Assembly: GCA_034509425.1 (NCBI GenBank)
Contig: JAVTVJ010001818.1
Coordinates: 62,001 to 126,000 of the forward strand
Direction: 5' to 3'
From: Eopsaltria australis
Lineage: Eukaryota > Chordata > Aves > Passeriformes > Petroicidae
DNA length: 64,000 bases
Shown: piece by piece, positions 13,930-26,046 of the stretch
Numbering within the stretch: the first letter of the stretch is position 1
Layout of the letters: every line of letters begins with the position of its first letter
The notes under the pieces: model-generated
Database searches by the model: none
Told to the model about the DNA's origin: nothing
Seen by the model: only the letters and a program-made list of their open reading frames with translations
Made by a program: the position numbers and the translations under genes

Positions 13930-14445
13930 TTACCACACTGCTGTATGGATCACCAGGTTTGCTCTCACGTGCACAGTGCTTGTGACTGCCACAGAAGTGA
14001 CAAGAACGCAGGGCACCATCGGCCCTCCAGTTACCTCCAAGTGCCCCAAAGTGCCTCTGCAAAGGCAGTGTGTAATCTCAGCTGGGCAAAGCCTATGGAC
14101 CAACACAGAGAGGGCAGCACAACACACCGCGGGGGCGAAACTGTGCAAACAGAGCTGTTTACACGGTTTCCCGCTTTGGAAGGAGGAGTGCACAGAAACA
14201 TCAGGAAGAGGATTCAAAGCTCCCCCTGAGCGAGATGGTTGCTGGCAGTGCCCCCCTGCCTGTAGGCACACACCACGGAGCTGACACACGCTCACCACAC
14301 GGCACACGACACACGAATGCGCGCACACATGGTCCCCGCGCAGGGCCCACACGGGACGGACTGCTTTGGTCACTTCAGCGACACGACACCCGGAGAGGAC
14401 ACCAAGGCAACAGACTGTACATCCATAGAGGGACAACATAGCCAT
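13930..14445. promoter_or_regulatory. Isolated CpG-dense patch, possible internal promoter or young insertion
   Basis: I count about 23 CpG dinucleotides between 13960 and 14410, about 13 of them in 14281-14400 alone, in an intron otherwise almost free of CpG. The core is rich in ACACG and CGCGC words. A 171-codon frame is open on the minus strand across the whole patch, Cys- and Val-rich and unlike any family I know; CpG-rich DNA tends to leave frames open. The patch lies about 4.7 kb upstream of exon C in the direction of ANKS1B transcription. It could be a small CpG island with promoter activity, or a GC-rich retroelement remnant. No TATA box or matched LTR ends are visible. Confidence 0.35.
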
Positions 14446-17400
14446 TCATCACTGTATCTTACATTATGAACCTGGTGAATCGATGAGAAAGGATATCCTG
14501 CATTCTGGTTGGTCCAGATCTCACAGACCGAAGACTGCTAATATAAACAGAAAACTGTATCTCATCTTGTAAATATTAATGCACTGCAACTGCCAAAAGG
14601 CAAGAATAATTAAGAAAAGGCTTGCTATAATACTAAAGAACGAAGTAAAACAGTTGTTAAAAGTAATTGTTTTATTTATTTGCTGACAAAATATTTTTGG
14701 ACTGACTGAAAAGAAACATAGCGTATTCAGAGACTTGAGAAGAGATTTCAGACTATGAGTACAAGAAAACAATTTAGTCAGAAGTGCTCATGATGTAAAG
14801 AGATAAAGTTACGCAAGCATAAATAGAAACTGCCTAGAGCAGAAGAAATATTGGTTACTTTCAGCTTTTGGCAGGGAAGAAGTTTGAAGTCAGCATCCCA
14901 AGTAAGTTTTGAGACTTAAATCTCTCTCTGTTAGAGATGTTCACAGTGAGAAAGGAAGGGGAAAATCTGGCAACACAATCAACAGGAAAAATACATTTTC
15001 TTTATAACAATTACCAGAAATGAATGCATTTCAGTTTAGTGAAGCAGCTCCCCACCATCTCCTTCCAACAGCAGTTTCTTTGCATACTAAGATACAGATA
15101 ATATTACCTTTGCCATTGACCATGACCCCAGTGCGAAAATGAAAGGTTTCAGCCTACCCTCTACATTATCATACAGAGAATCTGTAGTAACAAAGTAAGC
15201 ATATTGTAGCATCTCTAGCAAAAGCAGTAGAACTAGGCAAGCACAGCATTCACCATTCTTTTATATATTTCCTTGTTTGGACAATCATCAATAAAGCATC
15301 TGTGGCACCTCAGCAAAAGCTAAGATAATGTTTTACAGTAGCCAGGCAACTAAAACAAAGCATCAGACGTAGGATCTGCCCACACTATCTTCAGCAGGCA
15401 GCAACAAAAGGCAATAAACAGACATGAAAAATGCAACTGCAGCATCCAGAAGAGACAGCAATTAATATATCAGTAATTTAACAACATCAAGAACGTGCAT
15501 TGCTGGCTTTTTTCAGCAGCAGCAGCAGGAATTTAGCACCAATGCTCAAATCAACCCAAAGAAGTGCAAGTCTTCTTAAAATATGATTCTTGCTCTTACC
15601 TTTTGTAGCCTGCACCCTGGCTGCCTGGCTGGTGACAGAATAAGCTACCACTTCTGGTTACTGTCAGACAAGCCTGGCATCCTCTGGACTGACTACAGAG
15701 TGCTGCCAAACAGCCTGGTGGCTGTCTACTGTTGTTAATTGTCCCTTATTTCCTTCATCATCTGAAATGCATGAGCACATATCCCTTCTTCCAGCTTCAG
15801 TAATTTCAAAACTTTCACATATGTGGTTAATTCCACCTCCCTCATCTTGTTTTCAAAGTTCTTTGCTTCTCCTTCATGATGTGCAGGGCTCTACATTTTG
15901 ATAGTATTGTTAATTAAAACTTTAACTGTTGTTCAGTCTTCTATCTCATCCTCTGTAACTTGCTACAAACTAGTCCTCGTCTATGTGATGAACACACAGT
16001 CTCAGTGCAAGGCCAGCAGCAAATACTGCTGCAGCTACTTCTGCTGTGCCGTCCTTAGGACACTGCACTAGTGGTTACCAATGACCATTTTCTGTGAAGC
16101 AAACTGACTTCTGGATGTTCTGGCCATGCCCATCACTGTGATGCCTATATCTGTTTGCCTGAGGAGGGGAAGATTCCTGAATAAGAGTCCATGGCAGAAG
16201 GTTGTGCCTCTGCTTTTCAAGAGAAGAGCAAAGAGAAGGCATTTCCATGCTCGTGCAGCATGCCCAAGCATCTGGTAATCAAGGTAATCAAGAAACCCTA
16301 GAGCACTGCTATTTGTATCCACCAAGGTACTGAAAGCAGTAAGGGATGCAGCAGGGTACTGTGTGCTGGCAGATGTTTCATTTCTCCCCAGCGCTGGCAA
16401 GGGCTTGCCATGATGCTGCCACATTGCTCAGCATCACGATATTCTTGAGACAAAAGTGTGTTCTTAAGTCCTGCCCCTCTCAAGGACTTGCCTTTAGGGA
16501 TTAGTGTGGGGCCTCAGCCAGCTCAGCTGTGACCCAGAGCCTGTTTCTGAACAGGAGGGCACATGGGGCTCTCCCAGCGGTGTTGCTGCCACCATGGCCC
16601 CGTGTGCTGCGGCACCCAAAGGTGTCGACACATCCTTCAGCTGTCCTGGTGCAACTCAGGGACAGGTAACCCTGCAGCACCTGTATGCCCAGGCTACAAA
16701 CTGCTCCATTTAAAAAGGCCAGGGAATTAATCCTCTCTTACACTTGTCAATGGTACCTATCCTGTCCCTCCCTCCCCAGCCCATCTTCTCCCAAATGAAA
16801 GCACACAAGTTTTGGGTTCACGTCTCTGCTTCGAGAACTGTTCAAGTGAACTTCCCCCAACAAACAGATCTATCTCAAAAATTAAAGTCTTGAAAGGTCT
16901 ATGCTTAAGTGAAATCATCTTTATATACAATCAACAACAAATCAAGCAGAGACTGAGAATTTCCCATGACTCCATGAATGCCCAGTCAGAGGGGCAGCAG
17001 TGCAAAACTCATTGCTCTGTTTTGCATTCATTAATGTTTGAATGACTAAGGTACTGAAATGCAGTGCAGATGGAACATTAATTTTGTAGTTGGTAATGAA
17101 TTCAGATTCAGAAATCAACCTTTTCCTTGCACCATTGTAAAAATATTTAGCATTTACTATATACATATTTTATATCTTCAAAGTACTTAAAATTTTCAAT
17201 GAATTATGAAATGCCCAGGAGAAGTACTTAAAGTTGCATATCCCTGTGCTGGAGAGGAAGGAACCAAGGCAAGGAAAAAGGTTAAGTGATTATCTGAGGC
17301 CAAAAATAGGCAGTAGAAGGAAGAATGGGGATTAGGCTTCAAACACTCACTAATTTCAGCTCCCAAAACATATGCTCTCAAAAAAAAAAGAGCTAAAGAA

Positions 17401-18834
17401 TTCTGTGCATACACTCCCACCAAAATAAACACAAATACACTTGGGCACCCAATACCACTGACACAGAGGTTCTGTGAAAGAGTTTAATGAAGAACATTTT
17501 CCTAAGTAATATGGCAAAGAAGAGCAAAACAATAGCATCATCTATTGTCTGAGTAGTATCAAATATGCAGTTACCTTAATACTTCCCAAAAGATTACAAG
17601 TAATTTCACAGCAAGACTCTGCTATCATAGCCTTTTTGTGGTGTTCCATGTATAAATGTTTCCCTGTCTAGTCATGGTGGAACCCAACTCTGACAGGCAG
17701 GAGGGGCAAAGGAAGGGTGAAAAGAATTATCCAAGGAAAACTTTAGGGTTCCTCCCTGTAGACCAGGAAAACTTGCTTAATAATGTGAAGAAAGAAAGTA
17801 ACTATAAGACTGATCATAGAAATCATATGTTTTCTAAGGAGAGGAAAGGAGGAAAGTGACAGGAAAGAATACCTGGACAGCACACGCAGGAGGAGCAGGA
17901 GCTGGGTGGAAGGCAGTCCAGAAGTATTCATTGCAGCTCACACATTTCACTCAGTGGCATGTTAGGAGATGTTAAAGATTTTCCTAAATTAGGAGCAATT
18001 ATCCCTGAAGAGTCATAGAAGACAATAAAGGACCAAAGAAGGGCTAGAAGAATATTTAAGATGGGAGAAAAGGAAGGTGCAGAAAGTTACAGCCAGCTTA
18101 ACTGCAGGGACCAGCAAGTGAATACAAATGTTTAAAAATCCAGCCACCATCCCTTGGTTCTCATGACCTTCTGATATTGCTCCTGGCCATGTGAAATAAA
18201 CACTCAGGAATATATGTATGCATGTGTGTATTTATATCTATGCATACATTATTGAGAATAACAAAGCAAAAGTGTAATAGTGCCTGCCATGTGCTACTGA
18301 GACAGTTTTTATGTGCCAAGAAAAATTCAAGATGTTCATAATGAGGTTTTTCAGAATGAATCATCCCAGATCAAATTTCCTTCCTGTGTTGGAACACTGA
18401 CCAATTAAATCAGCAGCAGCAAGGAGAAGTACAGCAAGATTTGGACACTGTGTGACTCCTGATGCAGCTTTGTTTTGAGAATGATTATTGGTATTTAAGG
18501 ACAAATGGACTGAACATGTTGAAGCAATCTGCAAGGACATGCTCCATGCTGTGACTTGGAGGAGTGCCAGTGCTCTCTAAGGAGGATCCAGAAGTGAGGG
18601 ACTTCTCAGAATGGGGTAAGAACTGAAAACAGATCTGATGAACTACAGATCACTCAGATCAAATTTAGTAGGATTACACAGAGAAATAGAATAGTGAATA
18701 TATTAGCAAAGTGATTTAGGTTGTGGGAGGTCAAAAAGATCTGAAAGTTTCAATATACATAAATTAGATAGAGCAGCCTTTCAAAAGAATAAGGATATAA
18801 ACCACAGGATAATTCATGTTGCAAGGAAGCTCAG
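14446..18834. other. AT-rich intronic sequence with a GC-richer patch
   Basis: No exon was recognised. The part at about 16480-16720 is GC-richer, with a Kozak-like CCACCATGG inside a 69-codon frame, but this frame resembles no known protein. The rest is ordinary AT-rich intron. Confidence 0.5.
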
Positions 18835-19150
18835 GGAATCTCCACTCCAGCTCCAGCTCAAAGCAGGAGCAGCTGTGAGATGAGACCAGAGTGTTCAGGA
18901 CTTCATCCTGTCAGGTCTTGAAAACCTCAAGGACAGAGATAGGACAGACCATGAACAATCTGTCCCCCTGCTTGCCTGTCCATATGGGAAGAAAGCTTCT
19001 CGTGGCATCCAGGGTCCCTCTTTCAGTTTTAGTACCCAAAGCCACCTCTTCTCCAGCCAGCCCTCATTGGCCAGACTCTCCTCAAAGGGCAACTGCTTCA
19101 GCTCCCAGCCATCTTGGTGGCCCTTTGCTGAATTTCCTTCTCCTATGTAA
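18835..19150 (-). mobile_element. CR1 LINE internal fragment
   Basis: Read on the minus strand, this matches an internal to 3' part of CR1. On the plus strand the telling words are GTCAGGTCTTGAAAACCTC near 18910, GGGAAGAAAGCTTCTC near 18986 and CATCTTGGTGGCCCTTTGCTG near 19110. The 3' tail is absent and several small indels break any frame. Confidence 0.75.
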
Positions 19151-20053
19151 AAAACCTGAGTTTTTTAATAAAAGTAGATGTGGCATCCCTGGATGTTCTC
19201 AAAGCTCTGGGGAGAGCTTGCCTTACTAGCAAAAATAACCATAAATCTGCCTTCAAAGAAAAAGATCTTCAGAGATGAAGAGTGAAATTTGAAATTTCTA
19301 TTTCTTTTAGAGAAGCAGAAACTCGAAATATCACTTCTTATTGGAAGAATTACATGTTTTGCATTGGTGTATTTCTTCTGCTTCTCCTGAAAATACTTTA
19401 CAAGAAAATTTCCAGTCAACAACTGGGTTCCTTGGACTGGCTGTCTTGCAGGCAAACTGGGTGAGAGGAGTGAGCTCCTTCTCATCAATACCCCTTCTGC
19501 TGGTGCTGCCAGCTGCCAGTGTACCCCAGCCTCTTAGCCTTGCAGAGAGGATACAAACTTCTGGACAAACACCAATAAAGATTATGAGACTTTACACGCT
19601 GATCACTGGGTATAGGTATATACCTTTCTGCCAAAAAATACCCCCAAACAACGAAAAAGCTCTTTCAGAAAAGCACCCGCACCTCTAAGCGCAGCTTTTT
19701 GCCAGAAGATCAAAAATGTAAATATTAGTTATTAAAATTCGGTTTTCATACAATCTTTTCAATGTAGACCTTCTAGTTCACAAGACTGAGTGTGAAAAGC
19801 AGTAAATTAATGAAGAACGTTTGTCCTTTTCTTGGTGTAATATTTATGGCTAAAGTTTGGATCATTAATACCGAATATAGAAGCAGCTTCCTTCATTCCA
19901 TTTGCTGAAGCAGCTTGTAGGTATGATCCACCTCACATTAATTCAGTTCTAAAATGTTAGCTTCTGTAACATTCTTGAAAAAATTCTCTCTATCTATTCA
20001 GGCAGAAATTAAGTAGATTTCTTATAACATCTTTATCAGTTTGCTTGTCCATT
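19151..20053. other. Intronic sequence between two CR1 fragments
   Basis: No gene was seen. A 115-codon frame at 19341-19688 on the plus strand has no recognisable domain and no supporting splice pattern. The flanking CR1 copies are in opposite orientations. Confidence 0.5.
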
Positions 20054-20208
20054 GCCCAGAGAAGTTTTGTTCCATCTATGGAAGTGTTCAAGGCCATGGT
20101 GGATGGGGCTTTGAGAAACCTGCTCTAGTGGGAGGTGTCCCTGCTCAGAGCAGGCAGGCTGGAACTAGATGATCCAACCCAGTGGTGGTTCTATGATTCT
20201 ATGAAATA
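20054..20208 (+). mobile_element. CR1 LINE 3' end with octamer tail
   Basis: This is the last 150 bases of a CR1 in plus orientation. It includes GAAGTGTTCAAGGCC, TCTAGTGGGAGGTGTCCCTGC and GGAACTAGATGATCC, and ends with CTATGATTCTATG, the characteristic 3' repeat of CR1. It is truncated at its 5' side, as usual for CR1 insertions. Confidence 0.9.
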
Positions 20209-21559
20209 CACAATTCTCAAGGGACCTACTGATGAAAATGAGCTGAAATTTACAGATCAAGGTACAGCTGTCTGTGGTGTTTGCATCTGTGTGAATTACA
20301 ACTGCCAGCAATACCTATACCATGCAATAGATTTAGTCAAGCATATTTCCTTTGATGTTAAATTGAAGGTCGTCACAGTTTAGTCATCTTTCCATATTAA
20401 AAACATAATGCACCTAAAATATGAACCTTAGAGCATTTTGTTTGGATTTCACCTTTTTTTTTTCAGATAGCTGTCTTATTTATCCTCACAGCATAAACTA
20501 TTTTATGCTTATAAAAAATGAAAATAAGAAGCCTAAGAAGTAACAAGAGACTGAATCTAGACAACCATATTTTTGAATTTATTGTTCCATAAATCAACTA
20601 GTAAAGAATTCTGTTATCTCGTGAGTTATTTCAACCATTGATAAAAAAAAAACCTTCTTCATTGCTTCCTAGATAATCTCATTTTACACACCAGTATTCT
20701 CTTGGGCATATTTTTCTTCATTCATAGTAATCTTTAAATCCTTCAAAAGCAGAGGAGATGGAAAAACAAACACGAAACAAGTAAATAAAAAAATGTCATA
20801 CTGTGGTTTAAAGTTACAAAACTAAAGATGAATTCTTTATTTCTGGCTCCTTCAAACTTTGTCTGTAATCTTACTCAACCTGCAAGATCCCTGTACATCA
20901 GCTTTCCTAGCTGAAAAATGGAAAATATGATTTTAAATCACACAGCCCTACAGTTCACTGGAAATACAAATGCATTAGTACCTGTGAAGTATTTGGAAGG
21001 CATTGCTGAGTTTAAGGTATTATTTCAGAAAGAAGCAAAATTATATCACAATTTTAATATAAACCTGCCTTTGCTAATTCTGGTTTTTGTTTTTATGACA
21101 TTTCTCCTCATCTGTAGGTAAAGGATCTGTTGTACTAAATCCATTTAAATTATTGTTCCCTGCATATAAATCCTAACCCAGCAAGGAATTATTTTATCTT
21201 ACCAAATAATATTATAAGGCAGAACTCCAGCCATCAGGACTGATTTACTTCAAACCTACTGTGCAGTCATTACAACGACCATATATTTAAGCTATCTTGC
21301 ATTTTAGGAAAAAAAAATTTAAAAATCAAAAAACATTTTTAAAAAAAGCAAGAGCCCTCAGACCATGCGACTGAAGAACCCAGAAAGTCTTTCAAAACTA
21401 AGCTCAGCACCTCTCGGAAAGAACTTCTCCTGTCAACGTCTGCAAATAGTTTTTTCAACTCTCTCAGATCTTAGAAGTTCTCCTCCTTCCATCACAGCTC
21501 ATTGGGGTGCCCCCATATGGGTCAGGACTAGGTTTATCCTACTAGAAAACTTACTCTGA
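20209..21559. other. AT-rich intronic sequence, no gene seen
   Basis: This stretch has short homopolymer runs of A and T and no recognised exon, transposon or RNA gene. Confidence 0.55.
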
Positions 21560-21935
21560 CTCACCCCCAGTTTGTCTCCCCAGAGGCAGACGCAGGCTGG
21601 AGCTGTCCCCAGAGAGGTTCCAGCTCACTGCCTCCCAAAGTGACAGAGCTCTCCCAGCTCAGGCTGTGCCGCAGGTTCAGCACCATGGCGAGGGCATCAG
21701 GGGGAAGCCTGTCCCAGCTCTCCTCCTGCAGGGAGTGCCACGGGTCGGGGTGCTTCCTGCACCTCCCTGCATGCCTGACACGAAAAAGATGTTTTTGGCC
21801 CTCACTCCTGGCTCAGGGCAGAGCTCTGAACACCACGGCAAGAGGTCTTATGGACCAGGGTGGCTAAAAGCACCATATGTCACTGGCTGGCGCAGTAAAT
21901 AGCCACAGCCTCGGGGCTGGCAGTCTGGAATATGC
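21560..21935. other. GC-rich patch of unknown origin
   Basis: This patch is GC-rich, with roughly ten CpGs and overlapping frames of 75-78 codons on the plus strand. The sharp change in composition at both sides suggests an inserted element, but no terminal repeats or CR1 words were found. It resembles no gene known to me. Confidence 0.35.
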
Positions 21936-23789
21936 TTGCAGCTACTACCTAAAGCTTATCACCTGCCTGGAGAATTGAAAATCCTAAAATGGTGACATTT
22001 TAACTGATGATTTTTAATGAAATTAGCTATGATTCCTTTCAACTTCCAAAGTTCTTTCCTGCAACTATCTCAGGGGTGAACGAAGAGCCCAATCCCTTCA
22101 GTGGGACTGCTCCTCCTACCGATTTTGGTTTTGCCTGCATGATTTCAGTTCTATTTTAAAGGTTCAGGCAATCTTAAGAACAACCTCAGCTATTTTAAAC
22201 TACGTTAATTTGATCATACTAACCTACAGTTTGCAGGCTCAAAATTCAGCATCCACAGTCAATGATGACTCAGACTACTCATTTCTTTCTAAATGTTTTT
22301 GTCCTTTTTTTTCTGGAAAAGAAACCACCTCACAATCTTTTGTATGACCATTTTGGCAGTTATGATTTATACAACCAGACATCACAGACTTTTGGAGCTG
22401 GATGATCAAGCAGGGGGCTGGATGACCAAACCTATTCCATTGGGGAATCTAAATGGGTTAGACGCATTGTTTATATTACAATTTTCCCCTTAGGTCACAA
22501 AAAGTCTGCTAGGGAACTGCGAATGAAGGTACATGCTGGCCTTGAGACAAAACCACCCACATTAAGTAAATTCAAATCAGTGCTTCCTCCAGGAAACAAA
22601 CAGTTGTATTACTTACAAGCAGATTTGATTATGGTTTAGAGAATTGTTTAAACACATCTAGCACATCAAAGGAAAACAGATTTAAGCTGCTGTGCTCATT
22701 GTTTAAGAAATACTGGTTGATTGATGCAAAGACCAACATGCTTGATGACTCTCTGTAACAGTTTAGTGAAAACACAGGCCATAGTAAAGATGGAAACATC
22801 CAGTTTCTTCAAAATATCTTCAGAGTTTAGATATTAAATTAAGGATAAGACAGTCTTATTCTAACATTTAAAAAAAAATCAAGTTAATGAAAGTAATAAA
22901 TAAATAAATAAGTTCTCAATACCACGTTGGCCTTTCTCTTCAAGGCCATAAAAATGTCCATTAATCTCATAATCAAGAACACACCTAAAACACTTCCAAA
23001 ACATCACAGCATCCAAGATGTCTTTATGCACATTTGTGTACCACAGCATCCAGTAAACATGCAGATTCACACAGCAGCATGCAAACAGCCTAGCAAAGAA
23101 AGGGTTAAGACAAAAGAACATCCTCAAAGCAATTCAAATAATCCCTCTGATCATTCTGTATGCGAGAAGAATTCTAGCTGGGAAGCTGGACTGGTATCAG
23201 TTCAGAAGCTGATGCTGATCTGACACAATCCAAAGGAACCAGCACACTGCAAGGAGAAAGTTGCTAGGTAAAAGAAAAACCCCAAAACCACCACAACACA
23301 CAGAGCAGAAGGTTCATGTTAAGAATCAGTTGGATCTCCTTTACTTCACAGAAACAATTATTTTACTTTTAATTTCAAAGGGGCTTTGGGGGAAAAGACT
23401 GAAGGAAATATAGTTCATTTTGGGAGAGTACATATTGCACAAAATAAATTTAAGAATCTATTTTTGGGCTAGAATGGTTGAAGAAATCCCTGATTAGCCT
23501 CTTAATGGGTTGAGTCCAATTTATTGAGAATGAGCACCAGAGGGAGTCATTGACTTTCCCATTAAAGTCAAAGGGAATTTTACATACATCAGGAATGCAG
23601 AATTTGGGGGCAGAGCTGAAAAAGACTTCAAATGGATTGGAGTTCAGGGAACAAGAGAAATCACAGTTTTATGGATTTCATCTGAATCCATTTTCCCCTT
23701 TGGAATCCCAAAGGATGACAGCTATATTCCATAGTTAAAGTTAGAGAGAAGGCACTGAAGTAATCCATTCAGTGGGTACACACTCCCAT
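21936..23789. other. AT-rich intronic sequence, no gene seen
   Basis: The stretch contains a short AATA microsatellite (separate entry). A line near 22390-22440 faintly recalls a CR1 3' end but is too diverged to call. Confidence 0.5.
22894..22912. repeat. (AATA)n microsatellite
   Basis: This is a run of about four and a half AATA units in AT-rich intron, following an A8 run 20 bases upstream. Confidence 0.85.
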
Positions 23790-23918
23790 AACAACAACAA
23801 AGAAAAAACCAACAAAAAAACCCCCCAAAACACAAGCCAAAAAATAAAACAAAACAAAACAAAAACCAACCAACAAAAAATCCCCAAAACCCCAAAAAAT
23901 CCCAACAACAAAAAAATT
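23790..23918. repeat. Low-complexity A/C tract (G/T-only in the ANKS1B transcript)
   Basis: Over roughly 129 bases the plus strand is almost purely A and C, with only two G and a few T. It includes AACAA, AAAAC repeats and runs CCCCCC, CCCC, CCCC and CCC separated by A runs. In the ANKS1B pre-mRNA this becomes a U/G-rich stretch with GGGGUUUUGGGG-like words, about 1.9 kb downstream of the exon B donor. The Trp/Phe-rich frame on the minus strand here is a by-product of the composition. Confidence 0.9.
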
Positions 23919-24993
23919 CCCTTAAGTTCTTAATTGGTTCTACAGGAGTTTGGAGTGGTGTAAGTAATAACTGCTCAGTTTTCTCTTTGGACATGCAACA
24001 TATCACAGTCCTTCTGGAAATGCAGTATTCAACCGCACAAAGAAAATCTTCAGGTGTCATTTATGAGAGGATGTCATAACTCTTGGGAATATCAGCAAAA
24101 GAAAGGAGTGAAACTGAGTCAGAAAGAATTGTTAGTATAGGGGTTTTTCATTGTTGTTTTGGTTGGTTTTATTTTTTGTCTTCAATGTTAGTGGCTAAAA
24201 GAGGTAGTGAGTATAAGGATTTGTGAACAAAGTGATAAAATGGACTAATTAGACAAACCAATCTGCTCAGCCACGAGCAAGTGTGCATTTTATGCTCAAA
24301 CACCTAAATTTCATGACCTTCAAGAAATATTTTCATGCCAAGAACTTGTCTTTTCTTTGCTGGACTTCAGCTCAACCTTATTCTTGCCATAGAAGCCCAG
24401 AAGACTTTGGTTTGAAAACAAGCTCATTCACTCAGCAACTTTCTCCTTAATTCTGCACAAGAAGACTATATAGCAGAAAACTGGATTAATAAAGGGCAAG
24501 ACAAAAGCCCCACCCAAGCAAATGCAATTTCACTTTCCTAGAAATGTCCTCTGCACAAACGGAATTCAATTTGTTTCTGTGTTCCCAGGTAATGGCAGCA
24601 CCTTATTTTGTTTGTTTATTTAATTACTTCTTGTTCATGTAATTAACTGACAGACTGCAGCCTTTTGCTAATTATAATACAGTTATTTGCATAGCTGTTC
24701 CCGTTTTGAGGTTGAGTTTTGGACAGAGGCTCTATTTTGGGTTGTGGCAGGCAGAGACACTGCTGGGAAGCCTCATGCAGGGCAGCATGCAGCAACCTGC
24801 TCCTTCGTGGAATGAGTTGCTCCAGGAACTGCCCTGGTTGCCCATCTGCTTCTGACAGCAAATCAAAGTCCTATTTCCAGGATGCAGCATAAGACTTGGC
24901 TGTCTTTAATCATCACAGGTATCACTGAAAACCACTTGAGTTCATTCTAAAGCATTTTCACCAACAGACTGTCCATGCACAATTTACTGCACT
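23919..24993. other. AT-rich intronic sequence, no gene seen
   Basis: I saw no exon, RNA gene or clear repeat here. A slightly GC-richer 150-base stretch near 24700-24860 has a short chance frame. Confidence 0.5.
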
Positions 24994-25212
24994 TTAGACT
25001 GGATATTAGGGAAATTTTCTTCACTAAAAGGGTGGTCAGGCATTGGAGTGAGTTGTCCAGGGAAGTGGTTCAATCATCATCCCTGGAACTGTTAAAAAAA
25101 CTTGTAGGTGTGGCCCTTTGGGACATGGTTTAGTGGTGAACATGGCAGTGCTGAGTTAAGGGTTGGAATCAGAGACCTTAAGGGTCTTTTCCATCCAAAA
25201 GGATTTTGTGGC
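24994..25212 (+). mobile_element. CR1 LINE 3' fragment
   Basis: This plus-orientation CR1 3' end starts at GACTGGATATTAGG and passes through TTCTTCACTAAAAGGGTGGT, CCAGGGAAGTGGTT and GGGACATGGTTTAGTGGTGA to a decayed tail resembling AAGGTCTTTTCCAACC. It sits about 650 bases downstream of the exon B donor, in the opposite sense to the gene. Confidence 0.92.
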
Positions 25213-25866
25213 ATCACTCTGCTCAATGTATGCTTAATTTAAAATTATCAGTACCCTTTCAGTGGTTGGGTGAAAAAAAATTACAGATGGAGGCTACTTT
25301 AAGTTTTTATTCATGAACAGTTTGATTTAACATCCAGTTGAGTCTAGTTCAGTTCAGAAGAATTTTTTGCATTGTTAAATCTTTTTTTTTTAAATAATCA
25401 AAATATATCCCCAGATCACAGTTTTGCAGGATGCTGACCCTTCAAATTAATAAGTGCAGCAATCATCACCCTTCTAGTCCTCTGAGTTTCCAGCAGTGAA
25501 TTGATGTCAGCTTGTTTTTATCTAGGTTGCTCAGAATTTCAGAAACATGCACCTTATTACAAAAACAAGGGGCAGAGTTGGTGCTGTGGGAAGACTGCAC
25601 ACTCTGGTGTACAGAAGCCTCCTTCGTCTCAGCCTCCAGGCATCTAAACATCCCCAAACCTCTACCCCTCAGAAGAAATTATACACCCACACACCAATTT
25701 ACACTATTTGAAATATAGAGAGCTGGAATAGACAGCTAGGAAAAATTGTCAACTTTTGCTGGTTACAACTCAGCCTTCATATACAACCCACTGCTCTGGT
25801 CAGGATTAGTCCTGTAACCAAAAGCAGCAAGGCCCAGCCTTTCAAAGGCACTGGTTTTAGTCCTAC

Positions 25867-26046
25867 CTGTGCCATCTGCCTCTCCAGCTTTGACCGGGGA
25901 ATATCATCAAAATAGTTTTCATTTCTTCTTCTCCTTGCATCGCCCTGCATGATAATGTGGGGAACGTCCAGGGAGCCACCAGTAGTGAAAGTGCTTTGGC
26001 TAAGTGATGGAGACAACTGAGGAGGAGTGTGGTTACCACTGGGTTC
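25867..26046 (-). CDS. ANKS1B: ANKS1B exon B: linker between SAM2 and PTB domains
   Basis: This exon has 60 codons and continues directly from exon A. It starts EPSGNHTPPQLSPSLSQS, passes through GGSLDVPHIIMQ, and ends RSKLERQMAQ. It is the Ser/Thr/Pro-rich, probably disordered linker between the SAM tandem and the PTB domain. Near residue 37 is a basic run, ARRRR, followed by an acidic-aromatic stretch, NYFDD. The acceptor is CTTTCTCTGTCCAG, a strong pyrimidine tract, and the donor after CAG is GTAGGA. Both junctions are phase 0. The linker sequence is the best discriminator from ANKS1A, whose linker is quite different. A Phe sits where I recall Tyr in the mammalian STYTTGG stretch; this recollection needs an alignment. 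The open frame continues past the donor for about 30 codons but has no homology I recognise, so the donor is taken as the true end. Confidence 0.96.

Larger units (their letters stand above)
9272..25866 (-). other. ANKS1B: ANKS1B intron between exons B and C (16595 bp)
   Basis: This intron is bounded by GTAGGA and GATTTTCAG on the minus strand, phase 0. It contains three CR1 fragments, an A/C-only tract, a CpG-dense patch and two other GC-rich patches. No exon of ANKS1B or of another gene was recognised inside it. Confidence 0.9.

Noticed and set aside
13930..14445. 171-codon minus-strand frame as a protein gene
   Set aside because: Cys/Val-rich with no known domain; it coincides with the CpG-rich patch, whose composition keeps several frames open. 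Kept only as a composition finding.
16504..16713. Small gene with Kozak-like CCACCATGG
   Set aside because: The frame is only 69 codons, without domain, splice or promoter support; a single Kozak match is expected by chance.
22380..22470. Possible CR1 3' end near GGGGGCTGGATGACC
   Set aside because: Too short and diverged; no octamer tail or upstream CR1 words.
23722..24060. 112-codon Trp/Phe/Gly/Cys-rich minus-strand frame
   Set aside because: Produced by the A/C low-complexity tract, not a gene.
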